64,000 bases of DNA from Glandiceps talaboti (Eukaryota > Hemichordata > Enteropneusta > Spengelidae), in the NCBI RefSeq assembly GCF_964340395.1, contig NC_135549.1, positions 13,965,842 through 14,029,841 of the forward strand, read 5' to 3'. Positions 13,286 to 24,852 of this stretch are shown piece after piece (position 1 is the stretch's first letter; each line of letters begins with the position of its first letter). A model generated the notes under the pieces. It saw only the letters and a list, made by a program, of their open reading frames with translations. It made no database searches and was not told the origin of the DNA. Made by a program: the position numbers and the translations under genes.

Positions 13286-13595
13286 TTGTATGTTTCTGAT
13301 AACCCGAGCGACCCTAGTTTAAGCCTCTTACCTAAACATTTGTTTTTCCAAAAGAAAATTATAAAAAATGACTTCCATTTCCGTGTACATGTTCACGCCT
13401 TTGCCTCATCTGTGGTCACTTTTTAAATATCATATTGCAGAAAGAAACCAGGTCTTTTTAGACTATAACAAGAACAGTCTGTATATAACGTGCATCGTGT
13501 ACGTCTACTTAACATACAACTGTCTACATTTACTTCTGTCACACCTCATCAAACTCCCAGGGAACTATTGTGACCGACGAGTATTGTTTCTATAA
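13286..13595. repeat. Dispersed repeat, copy 1 (second copy at 51186-51507)
   Basis: Blocks shared with intron 12 of the second aminopeptidase gene: GTTTCTGATAACC, ACCCTAGTTTAAGCC, TTTGCCTCATCTG with GGTCAC, and CACCTCATCAAACTC followed by ATTGTGACC and ACGAGTAT. Same order and orientation in both, with different spacing. The second copy has short terminal inverted repeats, suggesting a MITE-like element; the right end here is not clear. Confidence 0.65.
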
Positions 13596-13654
13596 GTTGA
13601 AAAATGGAAACTCTGATTCCTCAATGTTACACTCGTGTAATTAGATTTTGTGTA

Positions 13655-14000
13655 TATTTTCCTGGTGTCAAAATTCAATGTTGATCAAGGTTGCTTGTAA
13701 TTATCAATACAGAATATGTATAGCCAATAAATATTGTGATATCAGCTCGGTAACAAACAAACTGGATCATAGCCCTCGGATCGTGCATAGTGCCAAAATT
13801 CAACGGTGGATCAGTTACTTGTATGTGCATAGCCCTCGGATCTTGCATTGTGTTAAAATTTAAAATATTCACAGCCCTCGGATAGTATAGAGCCAGACTT
13901 CAACCACGGTTGGTTACTTGAATGTAGAATATTCAGATACCTCATCGGATTGTACGTTGTGCATATGAACATGTAAACTTTGGGAGCCCTTGGATTAAGC
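13655..14000. repeat. Degenerate ~60-bp tandem array
   Basis: The word AGCCCTCGGAT recurs at 13771, 13831 and 13873, with decayed forms near 13939 and 13985. It is followed by GTGCCAAAATTCAACG-like and GGTTACTTG-like words. Spacing is about 60 bp between the best copies, with one shortened unit. Short open frames on both strands here are by-products. Confidence 0.7.
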
Positions 14001-14329
14001 TTATACGGGTTCAAATGCTATGCCCACAAACACAATTTTGTCTAATTATTGTTGGATAACAAAGATGAGGTATTCGAAAAAAAAGCTGAATCAGATTTGT
14101 CAGGAACATCGGGTTTCCACGTCTATTGTCATGTAATCTAAAAAAAAAACCAGTGTTTTGTATGTTGCTCCAAGAGAATTTAAGTATATTTAAGTAGGTC
14201 ATTTGTTGTTTCTTTGTGTTTGTGTATTTGTTTGTTGGGTTTTTTTGTCCACCTATATTTATATAATGTATTTTGTAAATCCTTTATGATTTTTTCTATT
14301 CTGCCAATATTGCAAGACACTCAATTTAA

Positions 14330-14510
14330 CCAGCAGCCCCAGTAATTAGTAATTCCTAATCCCTAAGATTGTAAAAGGGGACGGACTCGACTAGTTGCAA
14401 AGACAACTATTTTTCGTCTCCCTTTCCCATGTTGAATACTTCATATATTGTAGAATTGTTATATGTATATATATTTCTGGGAATAAAGAAGATTATTAAT
14501 TAACACGAGG
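14330..14510 (+). mobile_element. Possible 3' tail of a non-LTR retrotransposon
   Basis: A stretch of balanced composition with TAGTTGCAAAGACAACTA, then TCGTCTCCCTTTCCC, then a T/A-rich run ending GGGAATAAAGAAG. The dyad plus the terminal AATAAA-like word is reminiscent of CR1/L2-type 3' tails. No reverse transcriptase sequence is adjacent, so this call rests on style only. Confidence 0.3.
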
Positions 14511-15100
14511 GTTACTTTGGCGACCGATTGAATTGGAAAATTGTGTCAAAACTCCCAAAAAGTGTTTGAGTCACCTTAAAGTTTAGTTTCGCGATATGAA
14601 AATTCGTGTCAGACGAGTATAAACTCTGAAGAAAAGTGTATATCAATGAAAATCAAAATGCATCTTGTATTTTGCCAAAGTAGAACAATGCAGAGTACTT
14701 CAGATAGTTGTTCTATTTATTTGCATACAGCACTCAGTACGTAGTGGATCGGACAATAATGTACTTATGATATTACAACTTGTTAAAATTCACGTTTACT
14801 TTCCTACGATATCGCTCGTACAACCACGTACGTTTTGAAAACGATGACTATGTATACCACATGTAAATAATAAATGCGCCCCAGCAAATCTATCAAATGC
14901 AAGTCAGAATATAATTATGATATTTCATGACGAAAACAAATTCGGCTTGAGGGAACTATTAGCGTCAAAGTAAATAGAGTAACAGCATATGTTGTAAATG
15001 TTTTGTTATATAAGATGATGAAATATTTAGGACCCGTAGACAATAATTAATAGTTAAAGAATGCATGTGTAAAAGTCATGTTGTTCATAAGATGTTACAG

Positions 15101-15207
15101 TTTAAAGTGGGCATATGGATGAGGATTGGGTATATATATATATAACTTGGTGAGTATCAATCTGCTAAGACAGTGCTCTATACCGCAGTGGCAGAGCGTA
15201 ATAGTTT

Positions 15208-15306
<99 letters not shown>

Positions 15307-15873
15307 TCTATAAAACAATTTTATCATGACCTCCTACTTGAAAAATCTATATAACTTGTTTGTAACTCAATAAATTGCAAAAACACAATAAATGTGTGAA
15401 ATGTTTGTTATTGTACGTACAAAAACAAGGTTTTTTAAACACATTTTACAACCCATAACACCAAAGTAAAGCGTTTTCTGTTGTACCACAGTTGTTTATA
15501 GCATTCGTATCAAGTACAACCCATAACACAGCGTTTTTTGTATGTACCACATGCACAATCATTTATAGCATCCATATCAAGTGTAAAAGTATACTGTTTC
15601 ATTTGCTAATTGACCACATCAGAAAGGTAGGCTTAAAAATAAACAAATTGAAACAGTATGCTTTTACTGAGATGAATGCTATAAATGAGTATAGCACATA
15701 GAGAAAGCTCTTTACTTCACTGTTACGCGTTGTACTGTTTTGCAATGTATTGAATTACAAACATAGACTTAGTCAATGTTGTTTTACGGTGATTTTTCGA
15801 GTAGGAAGCCATCATGAAATTATTTATTAAAAACAAAACATATAACAATCCTCATCCACATGGCCACTTTAAA
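15101..15873. mobile_element. Long fold-back element (~773 bp) with TTTAAA ends and internal (AT)n
   Basis: The left end TTTAAAGTGGGCATATGGAT mirrors the right end ATCCACATGGCCACTTTAAA; the match continues inward through GAGGATTG/CAATCCTC. Further inverted pairs nest inside: ATCATGACCTCCTACTTG (15322-15339) against its complement near 15795-15815; TTGTTTGTAACTCAATAAA (~15357) against its complement near 15748-15775; and the 15545-15602 block against 15645-15690. An (AT)n tract of about 88 bp (15215-15302) has expanded in the left arm. TTAA inside both ends would fit a piggyBac-like target, which is inference. No transposase is present. Confidence 0.75.
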
Positions 15874-17718
15874 AGTCGTTTAACTGCTGTAAGTGGCGAT
15901 TCAAAACAGCGACGAATTAAATGCAAATGCATTTTCCTTGGTACAGCTGAATAATAATCGGTGCAAATGTGTGCTCAGTGGAGGGGAAAAATTAGAGACA
16001 CGTCAGACATCAAGTTGTGACTTTTATTGAACGCGATGACAATAATAATTGAGTAAAAAGTACGTAAGATAGCAATTGGAAAGAAAGTATTAAATACACA
16101 TCAACACCCAGAATGGCTCGCATTGTGATGCCAAGTTTTTTGTTTGCTATACATGCACAATTAATTCAGGTTGATAGAGTCGAAGGTTAAGGTCACAGAC
16201 TGAAGTACAAAGTGTTTGCACAACTTTAAAAGAGTGTCTAGATTAATATCTTAGCTATTTCGTGTTGAGTCCATGGACATACATATAACTCCTCAGCTCC
16301 AAGTGGCACGCTCGTCCATCACAGTTCTGATATAGATCGTTAGATGCTAGATTGTATAGTCAAACAGTTCTCATGACATATTGTGAACAAGCTAAACATT
16401 AATCTTGCAGACATCAATTGATCACTGGTGCATATACAATCGTAATCGTAGAGAATGTCGGCTTAGTCAACATATATACTCAACTAACAAAGAAAAGCAC
16501 AAAAAAACGTTAAAATGTTCATTCAAAATTATTCAATAATACAGTAATCATGGCCTTGCCGACATGAACTACTCAAAAGTGTCTGAGACATAATAATTCA
16601 AAGAAAGCCGAGATTTCTTTCTATTCAATCGCTTCCCCCCGACAGACATGAGTACCACAGAGCCTACATATTGAAAAGCCAATCGAGAATTACCTTTTTT
16701 TCTTTATTGTAACATTATACCTTAACGAAGTTATAGCTTTCACATTAAATGCATTTTTAAATGAAGTTTTTACGCTAAGAGTGGCGTTATGTTTAACTCA
16801 AAGTATACTACCTACGGTAAATAACAAATTCTATTATCTATGCCATACTATAAGACGGTCTCTAGACAATACATAAGATCTCGATGACAAATTCATGAGT
16901 ATTAACGTATATGCTTTTTAGCAGCAGCTTTGATCAATCTTCCATGTTTGTATCTCACCATTGCAACCTTTAGAATCCTACTGCGTTTATATTTAGAAAT
17001 TTATATCCATTTTGCATGTTTTTTTGTTCATTTAATCATTGATCGCTTTTTGTTCATATTTTTTTTTGCTTCAAGACATATATTATTAATCATATATATA
17101 TACATATATTGCAGTAGTAGAAGTATCGTCACATTAAATTTTACTAAGTGCTGACAAAGCCTGATTTCAAGACACACGTCACACACACACACACACACAT
17201 TACAGGTATTTCATTCCACTGACTGAGATGAACGTTTGATAAGACTTCTATTCCAACAGCTTTCAATCTATTCTAGAAGCACAAGTAAACATTTGATTTC
17301 ATAATGTTGAGGAATTCAATTTAGAATGTCGCCAAGAATCGAGTGCAAGACAATCACTCAGAAAAGATCAAACAATGTACCGGTACAAAATACTATACAA
17401 AGAAATACACTGCCGTTGCCGCAATCCATCTTACAGAAGAGGCATACTATAAACTGTAATTGCGAATAAGAAACTTCGTTATTAAAGACATTTATGTTAT
17501 TCAAGTACATGTACATGTAGAATTACACTTCTAATACCACGTTACCCCTGACAACCGCTCGCTTTCATTAGTGCAAAGAGTCTGTCATAATTGTTCAACA
17601 AGGCGATTTTTTTCCACGTAGATATTACAATACAAAGAATACGACACTTTAATACAAAACGTATTAATAGTAGTAATAAAACTTCAATATAAAGACCTAA
17701 TGTCGAATGTTAACTCAG
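15874..17718. other. Intergenic DNA / likely 3' UTR side of the GPCR gene
   Basis: No coding exons recognised. A short (CA)n run lies at 17181-17200. Because the GPCR is on the minus strand, the last few hundred bases below 17719 may be its 3' UTR; no confident polyadenylation signal was assigned. Confidence 0.4.
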
Positions 17719-18789
17719 CTACAAATTCGTCAGTGGTATCATGTGTAGTTCAACTGGGCAGTTGGTGCTGCTGTTTCTACGACTTGTCTCGAAGTCACAC
17801 ATCGCCCCCATAGCTTTGGATCGTCCAGTAGTTTGAGTTGTTGGCTTATCAAGAGAGTTACGTACTGGTTGCCCTTGGGTAAATGCTTCGATGAAAGCGC
17901 TGCGATGATTTCCGCTAGGTACATTATATAGAAATGGATTTAATGCAAAATTAAGTATCATTAAGAGAGGCGCAATAGCATTCATACACTTGCTAAATTC
18001 GTTGCCAGCAGTATACGGATAAAAGAGTGCAACAGCGGAAAATAAGATACTAAATACATTTGGTGCATTGCAGAGAAAAAATACGATGACAATAATGAGA
18101 CACACCCCTAGGACTTGTCGTTCTTCGCTCAGTCTTCGTCCCTGCTGGTTTGAGCCACGTGTTGACCTCATTCGAAACTTTTTTGTGAATTCTTTGGCAA
18201 TGAGACTATAGAGAACGACAACTAAAAGCAGACAAAATACATTCACAATTGCGTATATCAAAAGCACGATGATGGCAGCCAACTTTCCGACGAACAAAGT
18301 CACAGTGAAGAACTCGCACAAGCCTAAACTTAGACCGATTGCCCAGGTACAAGCTATCAGTATCAGTACCCGATATTTACGCTTGATGTGACCACTTCGC
18401 ATAGGGTTGCACAATGCTACGTATCTATCGATACTAATCATGGCAACAGTAATGAGAGACGTGAAGGCTCCAGTATTCATGATCAACACACGTGTATAAA
18501 CGTACATTGCTGTCTCAGCAAACGGGTACGAACTGAGAAATAACTGAAGCAAAACGCTTATAAGACATAAGACGTCGGCGAATGCCAAATTGATGATGAA
18601 ATAATTGGGTAGAGTGCGCATTGTACTGATTCTGAATACTACGAAGATGAAGATCGAGTTGCCGAGGAAACCAACCGAACCAAATGAAATGATTAGTATC
18701 AACAAAGTAGTATAGCCGATTCCACACACATTTTGGGATTCCATAGTGACATTACTGTAACTGTAATTTACAATCATAATGGTATCCAT
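17719..18789 (-). CDS. Intronless class A (rhodopsin-type) GPCR, orphan
   Basis: A 356-residue receptor on one exon. I place the start at the ATG at 18789 (GCGATGG context); the open frame extends only three codons further to a TTG, with an in-frame stop further upstream. Two N-glycosylation sequons lie in the short N-tail (residues 8 and 13). Class A landmarks: GN in TM1 (N44), NLAFAD in TM2 (D72), DRY (121-123), TM4 Trp149, CNAP in TM6 (P243) and NPFLY in TM7 (284-288). The MRTLPNYFIINLAFAD stretch resembles peptide-receptor groups. Oddities: no Cys at the usual TM3 start, a second extracellular loop of only about ten residues without Cys, and no TM5 proline. The ligand cannot be assigned; expected location is the plasma membrane with G-protein coupling. 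Confidence 0.92.
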   Translation of the reverse strand: MDTIMIVNYSYSNVTMESQNVCGIGYTTLLILIISFGSVGFLGNSIFIFVVFRISTMRTLPNYFIINLAFADVLCLISVLLQLFLSSYPFAETAMYVYTRVLIMNTGAFTSLITVAMISIDRYVALCNPMRSGHIKRKYRVLILIACTWAIGLSLGLCEFFTVTLFVGKLAAIIVLLIYAIVNVFCLLLVVVLYSLIAKEFTKKFRMRSTRGSNQQGRRLSEERQVLGVCLIIVIVFFLCNAPNVFSILFSAVALFYPYTAGNEFSKCMNAIAPLLMILNFALNPFLYNVPSGNHRSAFIEAFTQGQPVRNSLDKPTTQTTGRSKAMGAMCDFETSRRNSSTNCPVELHMIPLTNL

Positions 18790-19511
18790 CGCTTGCAAAT
18801 ATAAGGCCTCTCGATGTTAGCCGTCTTGCTTGCAGGTAGTTGCTCCAGTGAGTAGTTCCAGTGATTATTATTGATTGTGTATGGAAATGTTCCATAGATT
18901 GTGACAATGGGCTTTCTACGTCGACTAATATCAAACAAGTGTTCGAAATGAATATTTCCATGCAACAGAATTGAAGCGGCAGCTAGCTGGCGTCTTCAAC
19001 GTGCTCAGTGATGACAATGGTCTTTACAATACTTGTGCTAAGATGCATAAACCAACCCGTCTTCAATAAGTAATGCTCTTAAAAGATGTAGACATAATGT
19101 AGTCCCTCGCCTCCGAGATTTTTGAAAACTTGGTATCTCTCCGGTATTTCCACGTTACCGCCCCTAGGAAGAATGAATTGGATTATGAACGAAATGGTAG
19201 GTTAAACTTTCTACATCCGGGTTGTCGTCATCGATGATACAGAATTGTGTTAAGGGAACAAGCAGAATTTACTACAGGAGGGGGCTGAGGAGTAACTTGG
19301 GAGCAAGGAAATTTGGCGATCTAAAATGGGGGTCTTTGAAACTTCTGATGATCTGAAAGGGGGATCTTGAAATATTTTGCTCTTGATTTGTGACTCTTGA
19401 ATAAAATTAAAACTCAGATGCGGTTGTTTACCTCATGCATTCGCAAAATTTCTAGCGACCTTGCCTTAACAATGTATAGTGGGTGTGTGTATGTATGTGC
19501 GTGTGAGTGTA

Positions 19512-19548
<37 letters not shown>

Positions 19549-21436
19549 TTGTGTGTGCATTTAGAGCCATTACACTCTTGTATATACTTGAGAGTACAAG
19601 TGAGCGAAATAATGGAGGTAGCCAATGTCTATTTTAATAAAACATATCATGGACTCTGAAGTCGATTGTCACTGTTACTTTAATTTATGTACTGTTGTGT
19701 CGTATAATCTTGTAAATCTGCAGTATGCTGGGTGCCATACAACTGTATATACATCTCTGTACATGTGTAGTGCTCGGCGGATGGGGGAGCTACGAATTAA
19801 GTTCTCAGGTTCATTTCGAGGGGGCATGATATTTTTTGGAGGGCGTAAAGGGGCGAGGGGCGAGTGAAAGATTCAAAAACATCTTGACCAAAATAGTTTC
19901 TCCTCAAACCCTCTCCCCCACTGTAAATTCCCTAAATATGGGCTGTATCCCCAATGTATGTTTATCGCACACAACCGCTCACCACGTGGAGTGAAATACA
20001 TCGTGAAAATAAGATCGCCAGCTCAAGAAGGTTTCGAGGTCACAAAGTAACAATATCTTCTCAGTCACAAACTTACGATTTCCGCGGTACAATCTTTTTA
20101 TCACACAAACCATATGGACGTAGACGCTTCGAGGGTATAGCAATATCCCCGGACATCATAACACCATCTTTCCTATGATTTACCAAACATTTGGAAATGT
20201 AGCTTCTACTCGCCTTATAGTGAGATGTTCACGCCCCTCAGCCTATTATCACACTCACTTCAATAATATATGGCCCACAAAGTGTGAACTTACGTATTAC
20301 AATGTATATATGTGTGCACTAAAACATTCTAAAATGAAAGAATCATTTACCCGTAAATCCCTCCAAACGACCAATGACGGCTGGTATCTACAATCTACAG
20401 GCATTTCCTAGGGAGCTTGCGACGATGCGATACGTTATTGACGTCCATACGGAATTGATAGCAATAATCCGTGATATTCTGGATTAGACCTTGTTAAGGC
20501 GTACTGCATTCATCTGATTTAGTTGCTAAGCTTTTTTTAATCTAGTTATCAGGTTCTCTGATCCATAAATTTGTAATAAGGCCAAGCTGGTCAATTTCAG
20601 CAACACCAGGTCAAAGAGAAAATTAGGTAAGATAAAAAATAAGCACAGGCGTTAGAGTTGCTCCTTCACATATTCGTGCCATCCGTGACAATTGCGGCCA
20701 CAAAATCTCAAGGCATGTTATAGTAGAGTGTACAACTAGTTTGACAGTATAGTACAAGTGCAGCTGGTACATGTACTATGTATTAATATTATTCTCCAAT
20801 GTATACAGCACGTTTCATTCTCTTGAGTCTATATATCATTTTATTAAACCATACATAATTACATTTGACAAGGAGAATCGGTAGAATGCACATATGCAAA
20901 GTGTCCATTAATAACTGTTATCAAATATATACTCAAATGGACCGACTAAAACAATCCCACAAGTAAAATCTATTTCTATAGAGTTCTTTTAGAGCATATT
21001 GACATTGTTACCAACGTCATCTGCACAATTCCTGATTTTTAGATAGCAAAATTTCAGCATTAATCGTATAAAACAAATAAACGTAGTTACCATGGAAACA
21101 TGAACGGTATACAAGGTTTATCAATGAGTCATTTATATATTAATGACTTATCAAGAAAACTTAAGAAAATTAAATATTAAACCATTTGTATGTCACAGAC
21201 AACAAATTGTACATTTTCATATCTTTCAATATTAGTAAATGTTCAAAACAGCATGCAATCTACATATTTACATGATAATGGCAACTTAATAAACCAAAGC
21301 AGGCTTCAAATAGGAATAGAAATAATTCTATTTTATTCTGAATAATTTGAATAAGATGTAAGATATTATTTATGGAAAATTGATGCATCGTTTGTAACTA
21401 AACTTGATTCGAGTCATTCTTGCCAAAATACATGCG
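18790..21436. other. Intergenic DNA, including the GPCR upstream region
   Basis: The first few hundred bases are the GPCR's presumptive 5' region. A weak stretch at about 19276-19420 has the G-run/TCTT style of the ~0.8 kb inverted-repeat family but no clear ends. A (GT)n tract lies at about 19485-19557. Open frames at 19625-19867, 19954-20178 and 20175-20411 show no family resemblance. Confidence 0.4.
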
Positions 21437-21688
21437 AATAGGGAACTTGCACTCCAAATAGAGCATGCTCAGACGCAAAGGACTATGGGATTATCTGTGG
21501 TTATCGTAATACCTAATCTGGAGCTACTGATAAAATTAACCTCCCACAATGGTCAGAGTAATTATGAATTGATTATTTGTGGTTACAAACAATGTATCAA
21601 CATTGTTTACAATACTAATTGATTAGTATTTATTATCACATTTCCCATGATGCAACATTCAGCATGTCGGGTTTGCAAGTTCCCTATT
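21437..21688 (+). mobile_element. 252-bp MITE-like element, copy 1
   Basis: Ends are AATAGGGAACTTGC and its inverse GCAAGTTCCCTATT. The interior is highly similar to the reverse complement of 29754-30005, and both copies span 252 bp. A palindromic GAGCATGCTC lies near the left end. An open frame across it (21404-21622) is matched by one across the other copy, but this reflects shared repeat DNA, not a gene. No target-site duplication was clear. Confidence 0.88.
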
Positions 21689-21701
21689 GGGCCATCAACC
21701 T

Positions 21702-21745
21702 ATGTAATGTAATGTAATGTAATATAATGTAATGTAATGTAATGT
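21702..21745. repeat. (TGTAA)n pentanucleotide microsatellite
   Basis: Eight or so TGTAA units with one variant, directly beside the right end of the 252-bp element. Confidence 0.9.
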
Positions 21746-24054
21746 TAGTAAATTAATATGTAGAACACGTGCATCACTAAAATTTAAAACTTGTAGTAAG
21801 CTTTTACATAATAGTTTTAATGATTTGTATTATCTTTAGCATACACTAGTATCATGATATTCGAAGTAATCTTCACATGGAATTTTGCGGCATTTTTCGA
21901 CTCATAAGTCAATTAAACTAAGTTTGTTACTAATTCCATCCATAAATAATATATATCTACTTTTCTCTGGAGATTACTGGCATCATTTTAGGCCATACAA
22001 ACGAGAAAATAGAGCTAAATGTCTAATTCAGACAGTTTTAAATAATTCAGCCAACCTTTGAGGATGTAGAAGGTAATCACGGTAGTTCATGACTTGGAAA
22101 ATGGTTCATTTGGAGGTCAGCTAGTCTTATGACACAAAAAAATCATCGAATGTTAAGATGGTGTGTAGACTGTGTAGACAAACGCAAGGTTATCGTGTCT
22201 AGTTTAAGTATTTTGCATTTCACAAGTCAAACTGTAGGATGCATAAATTATGAATATTCACGAGAAACGGAGTAAACAACGTGCATGTATTATAGCTAAT
22301 GTAATAATGCTGCAAAGATAACAGGTTTGAAAGTAATTTGTGATGAATGCATATCAGTACACAGCCTTATAATAATAACAGTGTATTCGAACACTGCAAA
22401 CACGAAATATCGACTTACACTTAGTTGTCAGTACCCTTGATGCCAATTTCCTGGCGAGTAAAAGAACGCTATCTGTAGCTCCTGTATGTTTATTTGATAA
22501 AGGTTTTACGGTGTATGTTGCTGGGAGATATCAGAGGGCTGAATTAAACATGAATCTACAATCATAGATTTTCTTGCAATTCAATACATTTCCAAGCCCT
22601 TATACACCATGGCCCTTAAGTGTTATTACAAGCATTCCGGGATTAATGCATACAATTGCGCCTTCCCATATGATATGAGGGTCGGTGGGAATTCGTCTAA
22701 CGTATAAGTGAAGGCAGTTTTGGTCACCCCAGGAAAGAAGCGTCTTGATTGTTCTTGATAAACCACGTATTGTGTTGTGTTGTGTGTCACATATTTGTTA
22801 GTGATGTTTTACAGGCAGAAAAAATCTCCTGAAAGTTTCGGGCTGGATTAACAATTTAAATCTCATCGTGTTTGTCTATTCTCCTACTCATCATCCTCAA
22901 AACACAGGGAAATAAAAAAGTTGGTTTTTTTTTTAAATCAAGCTGTGCATTACTAATGTGATGTTTAGTTTATATTTGGTCATTATTTCACGTTTAGTTA
23001 AATATGAACATGGCATTGCCAAACATACATGATTACTCTGCTGCCATGCTGGAAATATTACCGGTATGCGTCCACACGAATATTTTCTTTTTAAATGACC
23101 TACGCAATACAATTATTAAGCTTTAAGTTCCTCCCATATTTGTGTCGAATCGCTTGTTACCTAGTGAATGTTTGTCAGATCTTGTCAGGTGTACGTACGT
23201 AGAAATATGACATAAACGGAGCAGACCTTTTGAAACCTCTTTGTGCACATAGTTGTACGCGTTGCTGTACTGCATTCTTGATTGCAGATCCACACGCATT
23301 TCGAAGAAAAACCTGTCACCTTTTTTTTAGCATAATAAATTCGATGCGTATCAAAATGGTGTGGTCAGAAAGGATTCCCCACAGACTGATTGGCACTGTG
23401 TTTATGGTCAATTAATTTTAATTAGTTTCACACTGATGAGCTAAATGTGTTGTGTGACTGTATTACTAAATACCATATCCGATGGCTCTAAACATAGTTT
23501 TTTAAGAGTGGCGAGAGATTTCGTTATGTGACTGAATTACATAATATACAGAGCTTCATGGATTCATTGATTTGCAAAGAATACAGATAAAGTAAACCTT
23601 TTATATTCAAAATGACATTATCTATATGTCTGTATAAAGTTTCATCATTGTCTTGATAAGGATAAACTAATACAAAGTTTATCTAAAGCAGAATTCTCTG
23701 ATAAAAGATGTATGTTCAATGGCGTACCTATTAGGGGTAAAACTATTAACGTTATCATTGATTCTTGTACAAAATCTATTGAAACGACCAGATAAAGTTG
23801 TCAAAGATCAGTCTTGTTTTTTGGGGGCAGAGAATGATAGTTATTATTTGAATATGAAAATTGAAAGCGTACGAAAACAAACGAAGGAATTCTCTACTGT
23901 TCGTGTAACATAATTCCCAAGATTACCTAATTTAACGTTCTCATCTAAATACCTGTTACAGTAGTGAATATTACAAGTTTAAAGTCTTTATCATTTTTTT
24001 CAATATCACTATTTCCCTTGTATCTTGGCTCCAGAGACAACGTGATACTGACTA
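21746..24054. other. Intergenic DNA, no gene supported
   Basis: AT-rich, with short unrecognised open frames only. Confidence 0.45.
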
Positions 24055-24852
24055 AGGGAGACTTCAGTAATTACAAGGGGGAGGGTCGGGGGAAATCAAA
24101 CACGGTGTGTGGCATAAAAAAGTTACCCTCCCCTAGTCGGTTGTGCTAAAAATTGAACCTTCCTCGATTTCCTTTCTCTAAATTATGACCCTTCCCCTGT
24201 TCAAATATTTCAATGAAAAAAAAATGTTAACACCACCTTCCTAGTTGTTAGAGCTCAAGATTAGTGGGGATCCTGGGTTCGAATACCACTAGAGACAGGG
24301 GATTTTTCTGTACGGTAAGATCCCACCACATTGATTATTTTAAAGGCGTTTGTTGTTTCCCACTATTACCACGACAGTGAGTTTGTGTTTGTATTAAATT
24401 AATGTTTGGATCTAATTGGCTGAGCTGAAGGCCAGAACTCCCAAAGACTAGATGAGCGCACAACTGACAACCTCAGACCAAGGTCAATATCTCCACTCCA
24501 CCACATGATTCCTAATATCTTGCCATGCTGTCCCCTTTCACTATATTGTGAGACCCGCTTCTCACCTTACACCACAACTAACAGTTGATTCAGTGTATTT
24601 CACAAATATGTTATGGTGTTACCGTTTATGGTGGGATGTGGTAGCAGTAGGATTTAGAACTAGTGGCAGCGGAGGAATCATGCCAAAATTACAAAATAAT
24701 GCACAGTTAGATAAAATAAATGACTCAATATAAAATGTGACCCTCCCCAAATTTCCATTTTCTAAAAAGTGACCCTCCCCCGGACCGATTTGTAAAAGTG
24801 CCCCCCTAAATCCCCCCCGTACCCCCCCCCTTGTAATTACTGAAGGCTCCCT
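24055..24852 (+). mobile_element. Non-autonomous inverted-repeat element, copy B (~798 bp)
   Basis: Terminal inverted repeats of roughly 28 bp: the left end begins AGGGAGACTTCAGTAATTAC and runs into a G-rich stretch; the right end mirrors it as C-run, TTGTAATTACTGAAGGCTCCCT in pieces. The interior is non-coding and holds repeated CCCTCCCC words plus a tRNA-like module at about 24240-24300. The inverted partner is at 6733-7536 and a truncated relative at 11945-12090. With no transposase, it would depend on another element for mobility; the superfamily is undetermined. Confidence 0.82.
24240..24300 (+). repeat. tRNA-like (SINE-style) module with B-box-like sequence
   Basis: TAGTTGTTAGAGCTC resembles a tRNA D-arm/A box, and GGTTCGAATACC resembles a Pol III B box, spaced about 40 bp apart. 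It cannot fold as a complete tRNA, so it is not called a tRNA gene. A more decayed equivalent (ATCAAATCC, reverse strand) lies at the corresponding place in copy A, so the module appears to be part of the element. Confidence 0.5.

Noticed and set aside
18790-18798. Extension of the GPCR start by three codons
   Set aside because: The upstream first codon is TTG, not ATG; an in-frame stop lies further upstream, so ATG at 18789 is preferred.
21404-21622. A protein shared with the minus-strand frame at 29820-30152 might look like a conserved gene family
   Set aside because: The similarity stops at the ends of a 252-bp inverted-repeat element and includes non-coding parts, so it is repeat DNA.
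24240-24300. Possible tRNA gene
   Set aside because: Only box-like words are present; no full cloverleaf or acceptor stem can be formed.
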